Source: CAWFQB01 sp965277875
GTDB taxonomy: Bacteria; Armatimonadota; Chthonomonadetes; Chthonomonadales; Chthonomonadaceae
Length of the DNA: 64,000 nucleotides
Direction of reading: 5' to 3'
NCBI GenBank assembly: GCA_965277875.1
Contig: CBDIDV010000002.1
Span: forward strand, 2,232,001-2,296,000
Each line of letters begins with the position of its first letter. Position 1 is the stretch's first letter. The notes under the pieces were generated by a model that ran no database searches, was not told the origin of the DNA, and was given only the letters and a program-made list of their open reading frames with translations. Of the stretch, positions 9,033-16,749 are shown piece after piece. A program made the translations under genes and the position numbers.

Positions 9033-9986
9033 ATGGACTGGCTTACGGCCCGTTGCGGCGTGGCCGTTGACCCGCGCGCCCCCCGCTCGCTAAGGCAGGC
9101 GGTGCGGCATCTGGGCAGCACGAACACGGCCCATCGCCTGAACGCCGAGAACGCGCTGCTCCAGGCGCATCCGGGCCACGTTACGCCCCTGCTCCGGCAG
9201 GCGGCGCGCGCCCGTCCTGCCGTGCCGGCCTCGATACGCGCCGCCCTCCTCCTGCACCAGATGCGCGACCGACATGGCCTGGACGTGCTAAGACATCTCG
9301 CCCACGATCCCGGCGCGCGACACGGCGAATATGGCGAACAACTGCGTCACGCCGCCTGCATGACGCTGTCGCCGCAGTTTTATATACAGCAGGCCTCGGC
9401 ATCGCTGGCCCGCCTGGAACAGCGTCCTGAAAGCTGCGCGGCGATTGTGCGCTTCCGTCAGTCCGGCGAGATGCTGCGCTTTCTGCGCGCGCCGCTGCCG
9501 CTGCCGCTTCTCGAACGCGCCCTTGTGCTGCGTACCGTGGGCGGCGAAAATCTCAGTCTGGTGCGCGAGGTTTTGCAGGGGACGCCCGGCCCCTCCGTAG
9601 AGCATGTGTGCCTGGTGCGCCGTGAGGCCGTCCTGCTTCTGCTAAGTCAGGTCACTCGTGAACAGGCCTGTACGCGCCTGATGCAGATGCTCGCTCATCC
9701 CAGCCACGCCGTTCAGTTAACGACGCTCTATGGCGTCGCCGAACTCAACGACCCGCGCGCCATTGACGCCCTGCTGCCCCTCGCAGGCGACTCGAGCAGC
9801 CCCCTGCGCGGCGAGGCGCAGGAACTGATCGCGCGCCTGAACAGCGGTTCGCCCGACGTGCTGACCCTGCTGCGCCCCGCAAATGCCCTGCGCGCCCAGG
9901 AAATGCTGCGCCCCGCCGATCCGCGCGACGACGACCCCGCGACGCTCCTGCGTACAAATACGGACATTCACCACCTGCCGCGCTAG
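9033..9986 (+). CDS. HEAT-repeat protein with C-terminal triple LLR motif (second member)
   Basis: 317 aa, soluble. GAGGA lies four bases before the ATG. Helical repeats fill residues about 20-275. The last repeat (HAVQLTTLYGVAELNDPRA) aligns with the last repeat of the third gene (PEVQFTALHGLRRLRDPRA), so the two are paralogues. The tail has LTLLRPA, EMLRPAD and ATLLRTN, with an acidic DDD before the last motif. It is in line with the genes at 6646 and 10279. No enzyme motif; probably a scaffold or adaptor. The stop codon is the first part of a repeat cluster. Confidence 0.85.
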   Translation: MDWLTARCGVAVDPRAPRSLRQAVRHLGSTNTAHRLNAENALLQAHPGHVTPLLRQAARARPAVPASIRAALLLHQMRDRHGLDVLRHLAHDPGARHGEYGEQLRHAACMTLSPQFYIQQASASLARLEQRPESCAAIVRFRQSGEMLRFLRAPLPLPLLERALVLRTVGGENLSLVREVLQGTPGPSVEHVCLVRREAVLLLLSQVTREQACTRLMQMLAHPSHAVQLTTLYGVAELNDPRAIDALLPLAGDSSSPLRGEAQELIARLNSGSPDVLTLLRPANALRAQEMLRPADPRDDDPATLLRTNTDIHHLPR

Positions 9987-10202
9987 AGACACAGAGGCAA
10001 GAGGCAAGAGAAGAGGGAAAATAGACAGGATTAACAAGATTTCTCAGGATGAACAGGATTTCATTTGTGCAAGTCAGCAGTTGATGCAACAAGACTTTTT
10101 TCTTTTGCATTGTAATCTGTGTATATCTGCGTAATCTGCGTAATCTGCGGATAACTCTTCTTTACCCTCTTCTCCTCTTCTTGTTCTTGCCTCTGTGTCT
10201 CT
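9985..10202. repeat. Composite repeat cluster with inverted ends
   Basis: The outer arms AGAGACACAGAGGCAAGA (9985-10002) and its exact complement (10185-10202) face each other. Inside are an ACAGGATTAACA-type repeat (about 10025-10062) and direct ATCTGCGTAA units ending TCTGCGGATAA (about 10125-10155). The latter recurs twice, in inverted order, at 37812-37965. No gene lies in 9987-10278. Confidence 0.75.
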
Positions 10203-10278
10203 GTGACTCCAGCGCAGCGGGTGGTTAGTTTTCGTATTCAGGCAGGAAAATGGAACGCGCGCAGGCGAATGGTATCTT

Positions 10279-11244
10279 ATGCTGACTGACTATCTGGGCC
10301 GGTGCTTCGCACACTGGCAAATTCATCGCGCCATACGCCGCCTGGCCGACACGCGCCCCGACGCTCGCCGTCAGGCCGTGGCCGAACTGCGGCTGGCGCG
10401 GCCCCGCTGTTACAAGCCGCTTCGGCGCGCGGCGTTTCGGCAGCGCAGTTTGCTGGCTGTTCATGCCGCCGCCCTGCTCTACGACATGGACGACGCGCAG
10501 GGATTGTACGCCCTGCTCGCGCAGCACTCCGACCGCTTTTTACGCGCCTATTACAAGCCTTATCTCACCGACGCCTTGCAGCGCGTCGGCGGCGAACGCA
10601 TCCGCGACGTGCTGGAAGTCGCTTTGAACGGCATCGAGACGTCGCCCCTGCCCCGCGAACACTGGTGTCTGTCGCTCTCGGTGTACGCGCTGCACGCCCT
10701 GGAGGCGTTGCGCTTTCCCCTGTCGGACGCCGTGTGGCGGCGCGCGCTTGCCGCTCACGCGCCCGGTTTTGAAGACCTGCGCGTGTGCCGAAATCTGTTT
10801 CCTGCGGGCGATGAAAACCATTTGCGCGCCGCAAGGGACGAGGATTGGCGCGCAGGCTCCACGCTTGTCGCCGTGCGCCGCGCAACTGTAGACGCGCTGC
10901 TGGCTACGCAGCCTGACGCCGCTTTCGCCCTGCTGCGCGAGGCGCTGGCGCACCCTGCGCCCGAAGTGCAGTTTACGGCCCTGCATGGCCTGCGTCGGCT
11001 GCGCGACCCACGCGCCCTTGTGCTGCTCCAGCCGCTTGCCGCTGACCGCCGCCATCCTTTGAGCCGCGAGGCCCGCCGCGCCATCGAAGCGTTCGGCGAC
11101 GATCAGCCCGACGCGCTCACACTGGTACGCGCCGCCCTGCCCCACACCGCAAAAGCAGAGGAGGAACTGCTGCGTCCCGCAGCGCACACCCAGGACGCTG
11201 ACACCGGTACGCTGCTGCGCGTCACATCAAACCAATCCGCATAG
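10279..11244 (+). CDS. HEAT-repeat protein with C-terminal triple LLR motif (third member)
   Basis: 321 aa, soluble, helical repeats throughout. It is a paralogue of the gene at 9033, clearest over the last repeat and the junction 'QPDALTLVRAA' (compare 'SPDVLTLLRPA'). The tail has LTLVRAA, EELLRPA and GTLLRVT, 15 residues apart, with acidic residues before the second and third. The three genes form a + strand series separated by repeat-containing gaps of about 300 bp, so they may be separate transcripts. The function is unknown; the shared tail suggests one common binding partner or modifying enzyme. Confidence 0.85.
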   Translation: MLTDYLGRCFAHWQIHRAIRRLADTRPDARRQAVAELRLARPRCYKPLRRAAFRQRSLLAVHAAALLYDMDDAQGLYALLAQHSDRFLRAYYKPYLTDALQRVGGERIRDVLEVALNGIETSPLPREHWCLSLSVYALHALEALRFPLSDAVWRRALAAHAPGFEDLRVCRNLFPAGDENHLRAARDEDWRAGSTLVAVRRATVDALLATQPDAAFALLREALAHPAPEVQFTALHGLRRLRDPRALVLLQPLAADRRHPLSREARRAIEAFGDDQPDALTLVRAALPHTAKAEEELLRPAAHTQDADTGTLLRVTSNQSA

Positions 11245-11375
11245 GAGATCGCCTCTTTGCGCCCGGTGCAAGACGCGCCCATTGTCAGAGAGCATATTCT
11301 TGAACATACTGCCTGAACATGAGCCGTATATTCTGATTCGCCTGTAATGTTCGCCTGTAATGTGAGGAGAGCCGC

Positions 11376-12248
11376 TTGCCTGAACCTGCCGATGTTCCTT
11401 TGAATCTGCCTGTGAATCCACCTGCCGCCGCCTCTTCCAATCTGCCGTTTCGTCTGTGCGCCATTGATCTGGACGACACCCTGCTCAACCGGGAACATAA
11501 TCTTTCCGAGCGTAACGCCCGCGCCGTGCAGAAGGCGCGCGACCTGGGCGTTGTCGTGGTTATCGCGTCGGGACGAATGCACGCCGCTACGCTGCGCTAC
11601 GCCGAGCAGATGCGCCTGGACACGCCCATCATCTCCTACAACGGGGCAATGGTGAAAAATGCCGCGAACGGCGAGGTGTGGCTGGAGGAGCATGTAAACG
11701 CCGACCTTGCCGCGCAGATCCGCGCGTATGCCCGCGACAACGGTTTACAGCTTAACTACTATCTGAACGACGTGCTGTATTCCGCCGCGCAAACGTCGTG
11801 GCTGAAACTGTACCAGGATCGGACGGGCGCGCCTACGGAAATTCTGCCGGACTTCGAGCAGAAATTGACCGGCACGACGCCCACCAAACTCGTGATCGTG
11901 GACGCGCCCGAAAAGGTTTTGCAGCTTCTGCCCACGATGCAGGCGCGGTTCAAGGAGCAGCTGTACGTCACTCTGAGCAACGCGGAGTATCTGGAGTTTA
12001 TGCCCCCGACCGCCGACAAGGGCAAAGCGCTTGCCCTCGTCGCCCAACGCTACGGCATCGCGCAATCGCAGACGCTGGCCTTCGGGGACAGTTGGAACGA
12101 CGTGCCGATGCTGCAATGGGCGGGCCTGGGCCTTGCCGTCGCCAATGCCAAGCCCGAAACCAAAGCCGCGGCCGACCGCATAATCGGCAGCAACGAAGAC
12201 GATGGCGTAGCCTATGCGCTCGCAGACATCTTCGGCTTCGAGGCGTAA
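11376..12248 (+). CDS. Cof-type HAD-IIB family phosphatase
   Basis: 290 aa from a TTG at 11376, which has GAGGAGA just upstream (AGGAG spaced six bases); no ATG start is available near it. HAD motif I is DLDDTLLN (Asp31 and Asp33 catalytic), motif II the S of IASGRM, motif III a Lys before motif IV, and motif IV GDSWNDVPML near residue 240. The cap domain of type C2B lies between. Members dephosphorylate sugar phosphates, FMN or similar small molecules in the cytoplasm. The 24 residues before the HAD core are Pro/Ala-rich and not part of the fold. The exact substrate cannot be told from sequence. Confidence 0.9.
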   Translation: MPEPADVPLNLPVNPPAAASSNLPFRLCAIDLDDTLLNREHNLSERNARAVQKARDLGVVVVIASGRMHAATLRYAEQMRLDTPIISYNGAMVKNAANGEVWLEEHVNADLAAQIRAYARDNGLQLNYYLNDVLYSAAQTSWLKLYQDRTGAPTEILPDFEQKLTGTTPTKLVIVDAPEKVLQLLPTMQARFKEQLYVTLSNAEYLEFMPPTADKGKALALVAQRYGIAQSQTLAFGDSWNDVPMLQWAGLGLAVANAKPETKAAADRIIGSNEDDGVAYALADIFGFEA

Positions 12249-12324
12249 CCATCCGGCAGGACTATCCCGAAGGCAGGTTCCACGACATCATTTCAGACCA
12301 TCGGGGTTCAAAATCAGGGTTTCG

Positions 12325-12363
12325 AATCATCGGATTTAATCATCAGATTTAATCATCAGGGCG
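12325..12363. repeat. Three tandem 13-bp units upstream of the PPK2 gene
   Basis: AATCATCGGATTT, AATCATCAGATTT and AATCATCAGGGCG follow one another, and a looser AATCATCATAACG follows at 12377. They lie 45-83 bases before the PPK2 start and may be a regulatory or slippage-derived array. Confidence 0.5.
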
Positions 12364-12407
12364 GACTATCAGAACGAATCATCATAACGAACTGTCGGGG
12401 GAAGCGA

Positions 12408-13250
12408 ATGGAGGATCAAGTGGCGCTGCTGCAAAAGATAGACGGGACAAAGAAGGTCAAGCTCAAAGACATCAGCCCCGACGACACGGGCAGTCAGGAC
12501 AAGGACGAGGCGCAAAAGCGCATGGCGAAATACTCCGAGGAACTCGCCGACCTGCAAATGCTGCTGTACGCCGCGCAGGAAGCCCCGGTCTTGATCGTGC
12601 TGCAGGGCATGGACACGTCCGGCAAGGACGGCACGATTCGACATGTCCTAAGCGCGATGAACCCGCAGAGCTGCCGCGTCGCCTCCTTCAAAGTGCCGAC
12701 CCCGCTCGAAGCCGCGCACGACTTTTTATGGCGCATCCACGCCCAAACGCCCGCCAAAGGCGAGGTCACGGTCTTCAACCGCTCCCACTACGAGGACGTG
12801 CTTGTCGTGCGCGTTCATAAACTCATCTCGCCCGAAGAGTGCAAGCGCCGTTACGACGACATCAACAATTTCGAGCGCCTGCTGGCCGATCAAGGCACGA
12901 TCATTCTAAAGTTTTTCCTGCACATCAGCAAGGACGAGCAGGAACAGCGCCTGCTGGCCCGCGAAAAAGATCCTGCCAAGTCGTGGAAACTGTCAACGGG
13001 CGACTGGAAAGAACGCGACCTGTGGGACGACTATCAGGCCGCGTATGAGGACGCCATCAATCGCTGCGCCACGCCCGACGCGCCCTGGCATGTCGTGCCG
13101 GCCAACAAAAAATGGTATCGCGACATCGCCATCGCGCAATGCCTCGTCAACCGCCTGCGCCCCCTGCGCGACGGCTGGATGAAGGAACTGGAAGCGCGCG
13201 GGGCCGACGAACTCAAACAACTCCGCGCCATGCGCCAGCAGCACAGCTAA
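12408..13250 (+). CDS. ppk2: Polyphosphate kinase 2 family protein
   Basis: 280 aa, the usual length for a single-domain PPK2. The Walker A-type loop is GMDTSGKDG (67-75) and the Walker B-type region FNRSHYED (123-130); a lid segment with Arg/Lys ('RLLAREKDPAKSWKLS') and the C-terminal 'WHVVPANKKWYRDIAIAQ' complete the family pattern. PPK2 enzymes transfer phosphate between polyphosphate and nucleotides in the cytoplasm; whether this one prefers AMP, ADP or GDP cannot be read off safely. A GGGGGAAG stands just before the ATG. It runs in the same direction as the Cof phosphatase, 159 bp downstream. Confidence 0.92.
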   Translation: MEDQVALLQKIDGTKKVKLKDISPDDTGSQDKDEAQKRMAKYSEELADLQMLLYAAQEAPVLIVLQGMDTSGKDGTIRHVLSAMNPQSCRVASFKVPTPLEAAHDFLWRIHAQTPAKGEVTVFNRSHYEDVLVVRVHKLISPEECKRRYDDINNFERLLADQGTIILKFFLHISKDEQEQRLLAREKDPAKSWKLSTGDWKERDLWDDYQAAYEDAINRCATPDAPWHVVPANKKWYRDIAIAQCLVNRLRPLRDGWMKELEARGADELKQLRAMRQQHS

Positions 13251-13263
13251 AACAGAGTTTCAC

Positions 13264-13287
13264 GCAAAGACGCCCTTGCGTCTTTGC
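13264..13287. terminator. Hairpin between convergent genes
   Basis: GCAAAGACGC (13264-13273) pairs with GCGTCTTTGC (13278-13287) across a 4-base loop. It lies between the stop of the PPK2 gene and the stop of the convergent membrane-protein gene. T runs are weak on both sides. Confidence 0.5.
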
Positions 13288-13308
13288 ACCTTTGAGTGCA
13301 GCTCTCTT

Positions 13309-16083
13309 CTACGGCGCTTGTATGGTAAAGTCGGCTGTCAGCGGCTTGCCGTGATGCTGAAACTGGCCCCATATTTTGTACACGCCCCGGCGTGGGAACT
13401 GCGCGTGGAAGGTGACGGAGGGGCCGAAGCGCGCGCCGCCCATGTCCAGCGGGTGCGAGTGCAGATAGCCCTGCGTATCCTCGCTCAAAATTACGCAATG
13501 CCCGCCCGCGCCGAGAAACGGTTCCAGGTCCACGACGGGGATGCCGTTCTCGCTAAGGGTGAAGGTCAGCTGCGTTTCGTCGTTGGTTTGCGGCGGGTCG
13601 GGCGTCAGGGTCAGGGCCACGCGGTACGCGCCGAACGCGCGGGCGGGCGCGGGCGTAACGACGAGCGGGCGCAAAATCGGAGCAGTTCCCGCCACAGTCA
13701 CGGGAATACGGAACACCTGGTTGCGGTCTCCCGTGGGCGTACAGTCGGCATACAGCACGAACTCGCCCGCGTGGGGAAAGGCGTAGTCCAGAGTGAGCGC
13801 GCCGTCCGGGTGCAGTACGGGGTGGACATGATCGAAGTGCGCTAAGTCTTTGCTGGCGATGATGAGATGCAGTTTTTTGGTATGCACCACGTCCAGCCCT
13901 GCGAGCGGCTTGCCGTCCGCATGAAGGGGCTGGAATCGCAGCGTGACGATCTGCTTTGCGGCAGGCTGTGTGATCTGTCTTGCATGTTCGGGTACGCCGG
14001 CGGCATCCGGTGTTCCGGTCTGCGTATCGTCCTGTTTGTCGCGGGCGGGGGCTTGTTGTGCGGAACTCGCCCTGCCCTGCGCGTTTTGCGCGAGGATGGC
14101 GGCAGGGAGCGGCCCTGAAGTGTCTGACGACGACGCGGAAGTCAGCGGTTCCGGGGGCGTCTTGGCGCCTGACGGCGGCGCGTACATGGCGAAATCCATG
14201 CGGTACGCGTCGTCATGGAGTTTGTTGAGCGGACGGGGCGGACGATTGGGAACCAGATTCATGCCGCATACCCGGCACGTTCCCGGCGCGTTCGCGCCTT
14301 CCGTGGCGTGCATCGGGCAGACCCAGGCCAAGCGGGTATGCAGGCGCGTCAAATTTTGATCCACCCACGGTTCAAAGTCGGCCACAAGCGGCGGGACGTT
14401 CGGGCCGGCCCCGTCCCGCGCAAACAGCGCCTGCGTTTGGAACAGTCCCGCTCCGCGCAAAAACGGGGCGATTCCCACATAGTGCGACGCCAGACCGGAC
14501 GCATCCCTTTCGGGCGCGGCATCAAGGTCAATGGCCGTGGCGTCCGTGCCTACCTTCACCAGAGCCTGCGCCCTGCTCGTCCGTATCGAATGCGGCCTGT
14601 CATTCCCCTGATTCAGAATGTAAAAATCCAGGCGCTGTGTCACGGGGTCATACACAAATTCGGCGCGGTCGCGTCCCAGCGGCGCGGTCAGGCCCTGATG
14701 CGGGGCAGTCAGGGCCAGGCCGCCGTAGCCCAAAAACCACGGCAGCCCCTCGTTGTAATTGAGCAGAAACACCGACTCTATCAGCATCAGGACAGGATAC
14801 GCCCAGGCCAAGATGCGGGGCAGGCGAGAAGGACGAAGGGCAGGCCGGGGCGACGCAGGCGGTGGAACCGCATGGAGGGGCTGCGAAACTGACCCTGTGC
14901 GCGGCGTGTTCGCGTCCGTATCACGCCCAATACGCGCAGACGATACACCGGGAGGCGCGGCGGCGGCTTGCACATTGTCCGAAGAAGCGGCGGCAGATGA
15001 AGCAGTATCGGAACGCTCTGCGCGCGCCTGAATAAGCGCGTCCTCGATCAATTTCACCGCCCCGATGCACAGCGCGAGAAAGCCCATCACGGTATGGTGG
15101 ATGTACACGCCCGCCGCGACGTTGGCATAGGGGGCGTTGGAATGAACGTGCGTAAACAGCAGCCCCCCGCCCACAAGCGCGAAAATCGCCATCATGCGGG
15201 CGTATAATTGCCGTCCCTCGTCGGATGCGGCCTTCGCCTGCCGCTTTGCCCGTTCCCCATCCCCCCGTTTGCCTCGACGCTCCTTGACCCACTGCCACAA
15301 TCCGCGCGCCCCCGCCAGCAGCATCAGGGTCGCATACGTCTTGTGCATCAGCACTTCTTTGTCCGACCAGGGCCGAAACGGGCGCACCTGATACAGCGGC
15401 CACGCGTCCTGATCGCTGCATATCATCAGGAACACGCCGCCCGAAAGCAGCAGCAGGGGCGCAAAGCGGCGCAGGCGCTCGCCCCAGACGGGCGAGATGT
15501 TGTCCACAAGCAGGGTCAGGGCGAGCAGCATCACCATCACGCCAAAAATGTGGTGCATTTTGTTGGAGTAAAACAGCGCGTCGGGTTCCTGCTTCTGGAG
15601 CAGGACGGCCATATCCTCGTGCGTGGCGAGCGGCGGCAGACCCTGCGCGTGAACGCCCGCGCCGTGATTGACTACGAGCATCGCGCCCTGATGCCCGGTC
15701 GCGATCAGCAGCCCACAGGCGCAAAGGGCGGCGACCAGATACGCGGCCATCCACTTGCGTTTCGCGCCCGCTCCCAAAAACAGGCGTCCCGCCGTCAGGA
15801 ACACGAACGTCCAACTGGTTATCGTCGCCAGCAGTTCGTGATACTCCATCGGGTCCTGCGGGATGCCGTCGCGGGCTGCCCACACCTCGGCGAAGTTGCC
15901 CGCCACGAACGCGAACAGCGTGGCCGTCGTGCCGACAAGCAGCGTGATCTGCGCGGCCCACGTAAAGCGCCGGTCGCGTCCCAGAAAGCCGATGGCCTCC
16001 AGCGCAACGGACACAAGCAGCAGGACAAGGGGGAAATGAACAAGGGCAGGATGCAAAAACCCGAAAAAGCGCGCCAGTTCCAA
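13309..16083 (-). CDS. DUF2231-like membrane protein fused to heavy-metal-binding and YtkA/FixH-like domains
   Basis: 924 aa from a TTG at 16083 with AGGAG ten bases upstream. Residues 1-150 contain several membrane helices of the DUF2231 type ('LHPALVHFPLVLLLVSVALE'), and a second helical block runs to about 350. After an Ala/Ser/Pro linker and one more helix (about 430-450), a soluble part contains CPMHA...CRVCGMNLVP (C589 onward), the heavy-metal-binding domain seen in CusB-type adaptors. Then come a YtkA-like beta domain with HFDHVHPVLH (about 730-800) and a final His-rich beta domain (HSHPLDMGG). The parts point to copper or another soft metal. No efflux gene is adjacent; the RND operon is 12 kb away. 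Confidence 0.8.
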   Translation of the reverse strand: MELARFFGFLHPALVHFPLVLLLVSVALEAIGFLGRDRRFTWAAQITLLVGTTATLFAFVAGNFAEVWAARDGIPQDPMEYHELLATITSWTFVFLTAGRLFLGAGAKRKWMAAYLVAALCACGLLIATGHQGAMLVVNHGAGVHAQGLPPLATHEDMAVLLQKQEPDALFYSNKMHHIFGVMVMLLALTLLVDNISPVWGERLRRFAPLLLLSGGVFLMICSDQDAWPLYQVRPFRPWSDKEVLMHKTYATLMLLAGARGLWQWVKERRGKRGDGERAKRQAKAASDEGRQLYARMMAIFALVGGGLLFTHVHSNAPYANVAAGVYIHHTVMGFLALCIGAVKLIEDALIQARAERSDTASSAAASSDNVQAAAAPPGVSSARIGRDTDANTPRTGSVSQPLHAVPPPASPRPALRPSRLPRILAWAYPVLMLIESVFLLNYNEGLPWFLGYGGLALTAPHQGLTAPLGRDRAEFVYDPVTQRLDFYILNQGNDRPHSIRTSRAQALVKVGTDATAIDLDAAPERDASGLASHYVGIAPFLRGAGLFQTQALFARDGAGPNVPPLVADFEPWVDQNLTRLHTRLAWVCPMHATEGANAPGTCRVCGMNLVPNRPPRPLNKLHDDAYRMDFAMYAPPSGAKTPPEPLTSASSSDTSGPLPAAILAQNAQGRASSAQQAPARDKQDDTQTGTPDAAGVPEHARQITQPAAKQIVTLRFQPLHADGKPLAGLDVVHTKKLHLIIASKDLAHFDHVHPVLHPDGALTLDYAFPHAGEFVLYADCTPTGDRNQVFRIPVTVAGTAPILRPLVVTPAPARAFGAYRVALTLTPDPPQTNDETQLTFTLSENGIPVVDLEPFLGAGGHCVILSEDTQGYLHSHPLDMGGARFGPSVTFHAQFPRRGVYKIWGQFQHHGKPLTADFTIQAP

Positions 16084-16190
16084 ATGAAGGTTGCTCCTCT
16101 TGAACCTTGAACTGCCTCTGACTTGCTTCTAGAAGCAATTCATAACAAATGTAATCCATGACAAGCCATGACAAGTCAACATCAACCGTT

Positions 16191-16643
16191 TCAGCGTGAT
16201 AAGAGGGCGATGGTTTGCAGGGCTTCGGGACGAGGAACCTGCCGGATCTCAATGCCGTTCGTTCGCCTGAAAGTGCGGCTGTCCAAGGCGTGCAGCGTGG
16301 CCCAATGCGCTGCCGACAATCCAAAATCGTCGCGCAGGCGCGGGTCTGCGCCCCGCGCAAGCAGGGTTCGTACTATGCCGGGCCGCGCGCTTCGCGCCGC
16401 CATCATCAGCGGCGTGTCGCCGAACCCATCCCGCGCATTCACGTTCGCTCCCCGGTTCAGCCAGTAGACCACCTGTTCAGGCTGTCCTTCACGCGCCGCC
16501 CGCGCCAGCCCCTCACAGACACGGGTGTGCCACCAGGCGCATCCCAGCATCAGTAGCAGAGGCAGAGCCGATACGGCTCCGACAACGATACGCAGCGGTA
16601 AGGATAATTTGATACGCGTCTGTCCGGCAGTGTGATCAGTCAC
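16191..16643 (-). CDS. Small membrane-anchored ankyrin protein
   Basis: 150 aa from a GTG at 16643, chosen because GGAGAGG (16649-16655 on the complement) stands five bases upstream; longer frames would overlap the ceramidase gene. A hydrophobic segment (about residues 15-35, VVGAVSALPLLLMLGCAWW) is followed by about two ankyrin repeats (LNRGANVNARDGFGDTPLM, LLARGADPRLRDDFGLSA). Same architecture as 891-2144 but much shorter. It probably displays a small binding surface in the periplasm. Confidence 0.75.
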   Translation of the reverse strand: MTDHTAGQTRIKLSLPLRIVVGAVSALPLLLMLGCAWWHTRVCEGLARAAREGQPEQVVYWLNRGANVNARDGFGDTPLMMAARSARPGIVRTLLARGADPRLRDDFGLSAAHWATLHALDSRTFRRTNGIEIRQVPRPEALQTIALLSR

Positions 16644-16749
16644 TAGAACCTCTCCTGAAATCAACATATCCCACACGGCGAGGAGTTTCAGGCGGTGACA
16701 CCTGGCCGGGGGGATCGCAGCGTAAAGCTGTATACAGAAACACAAATCG

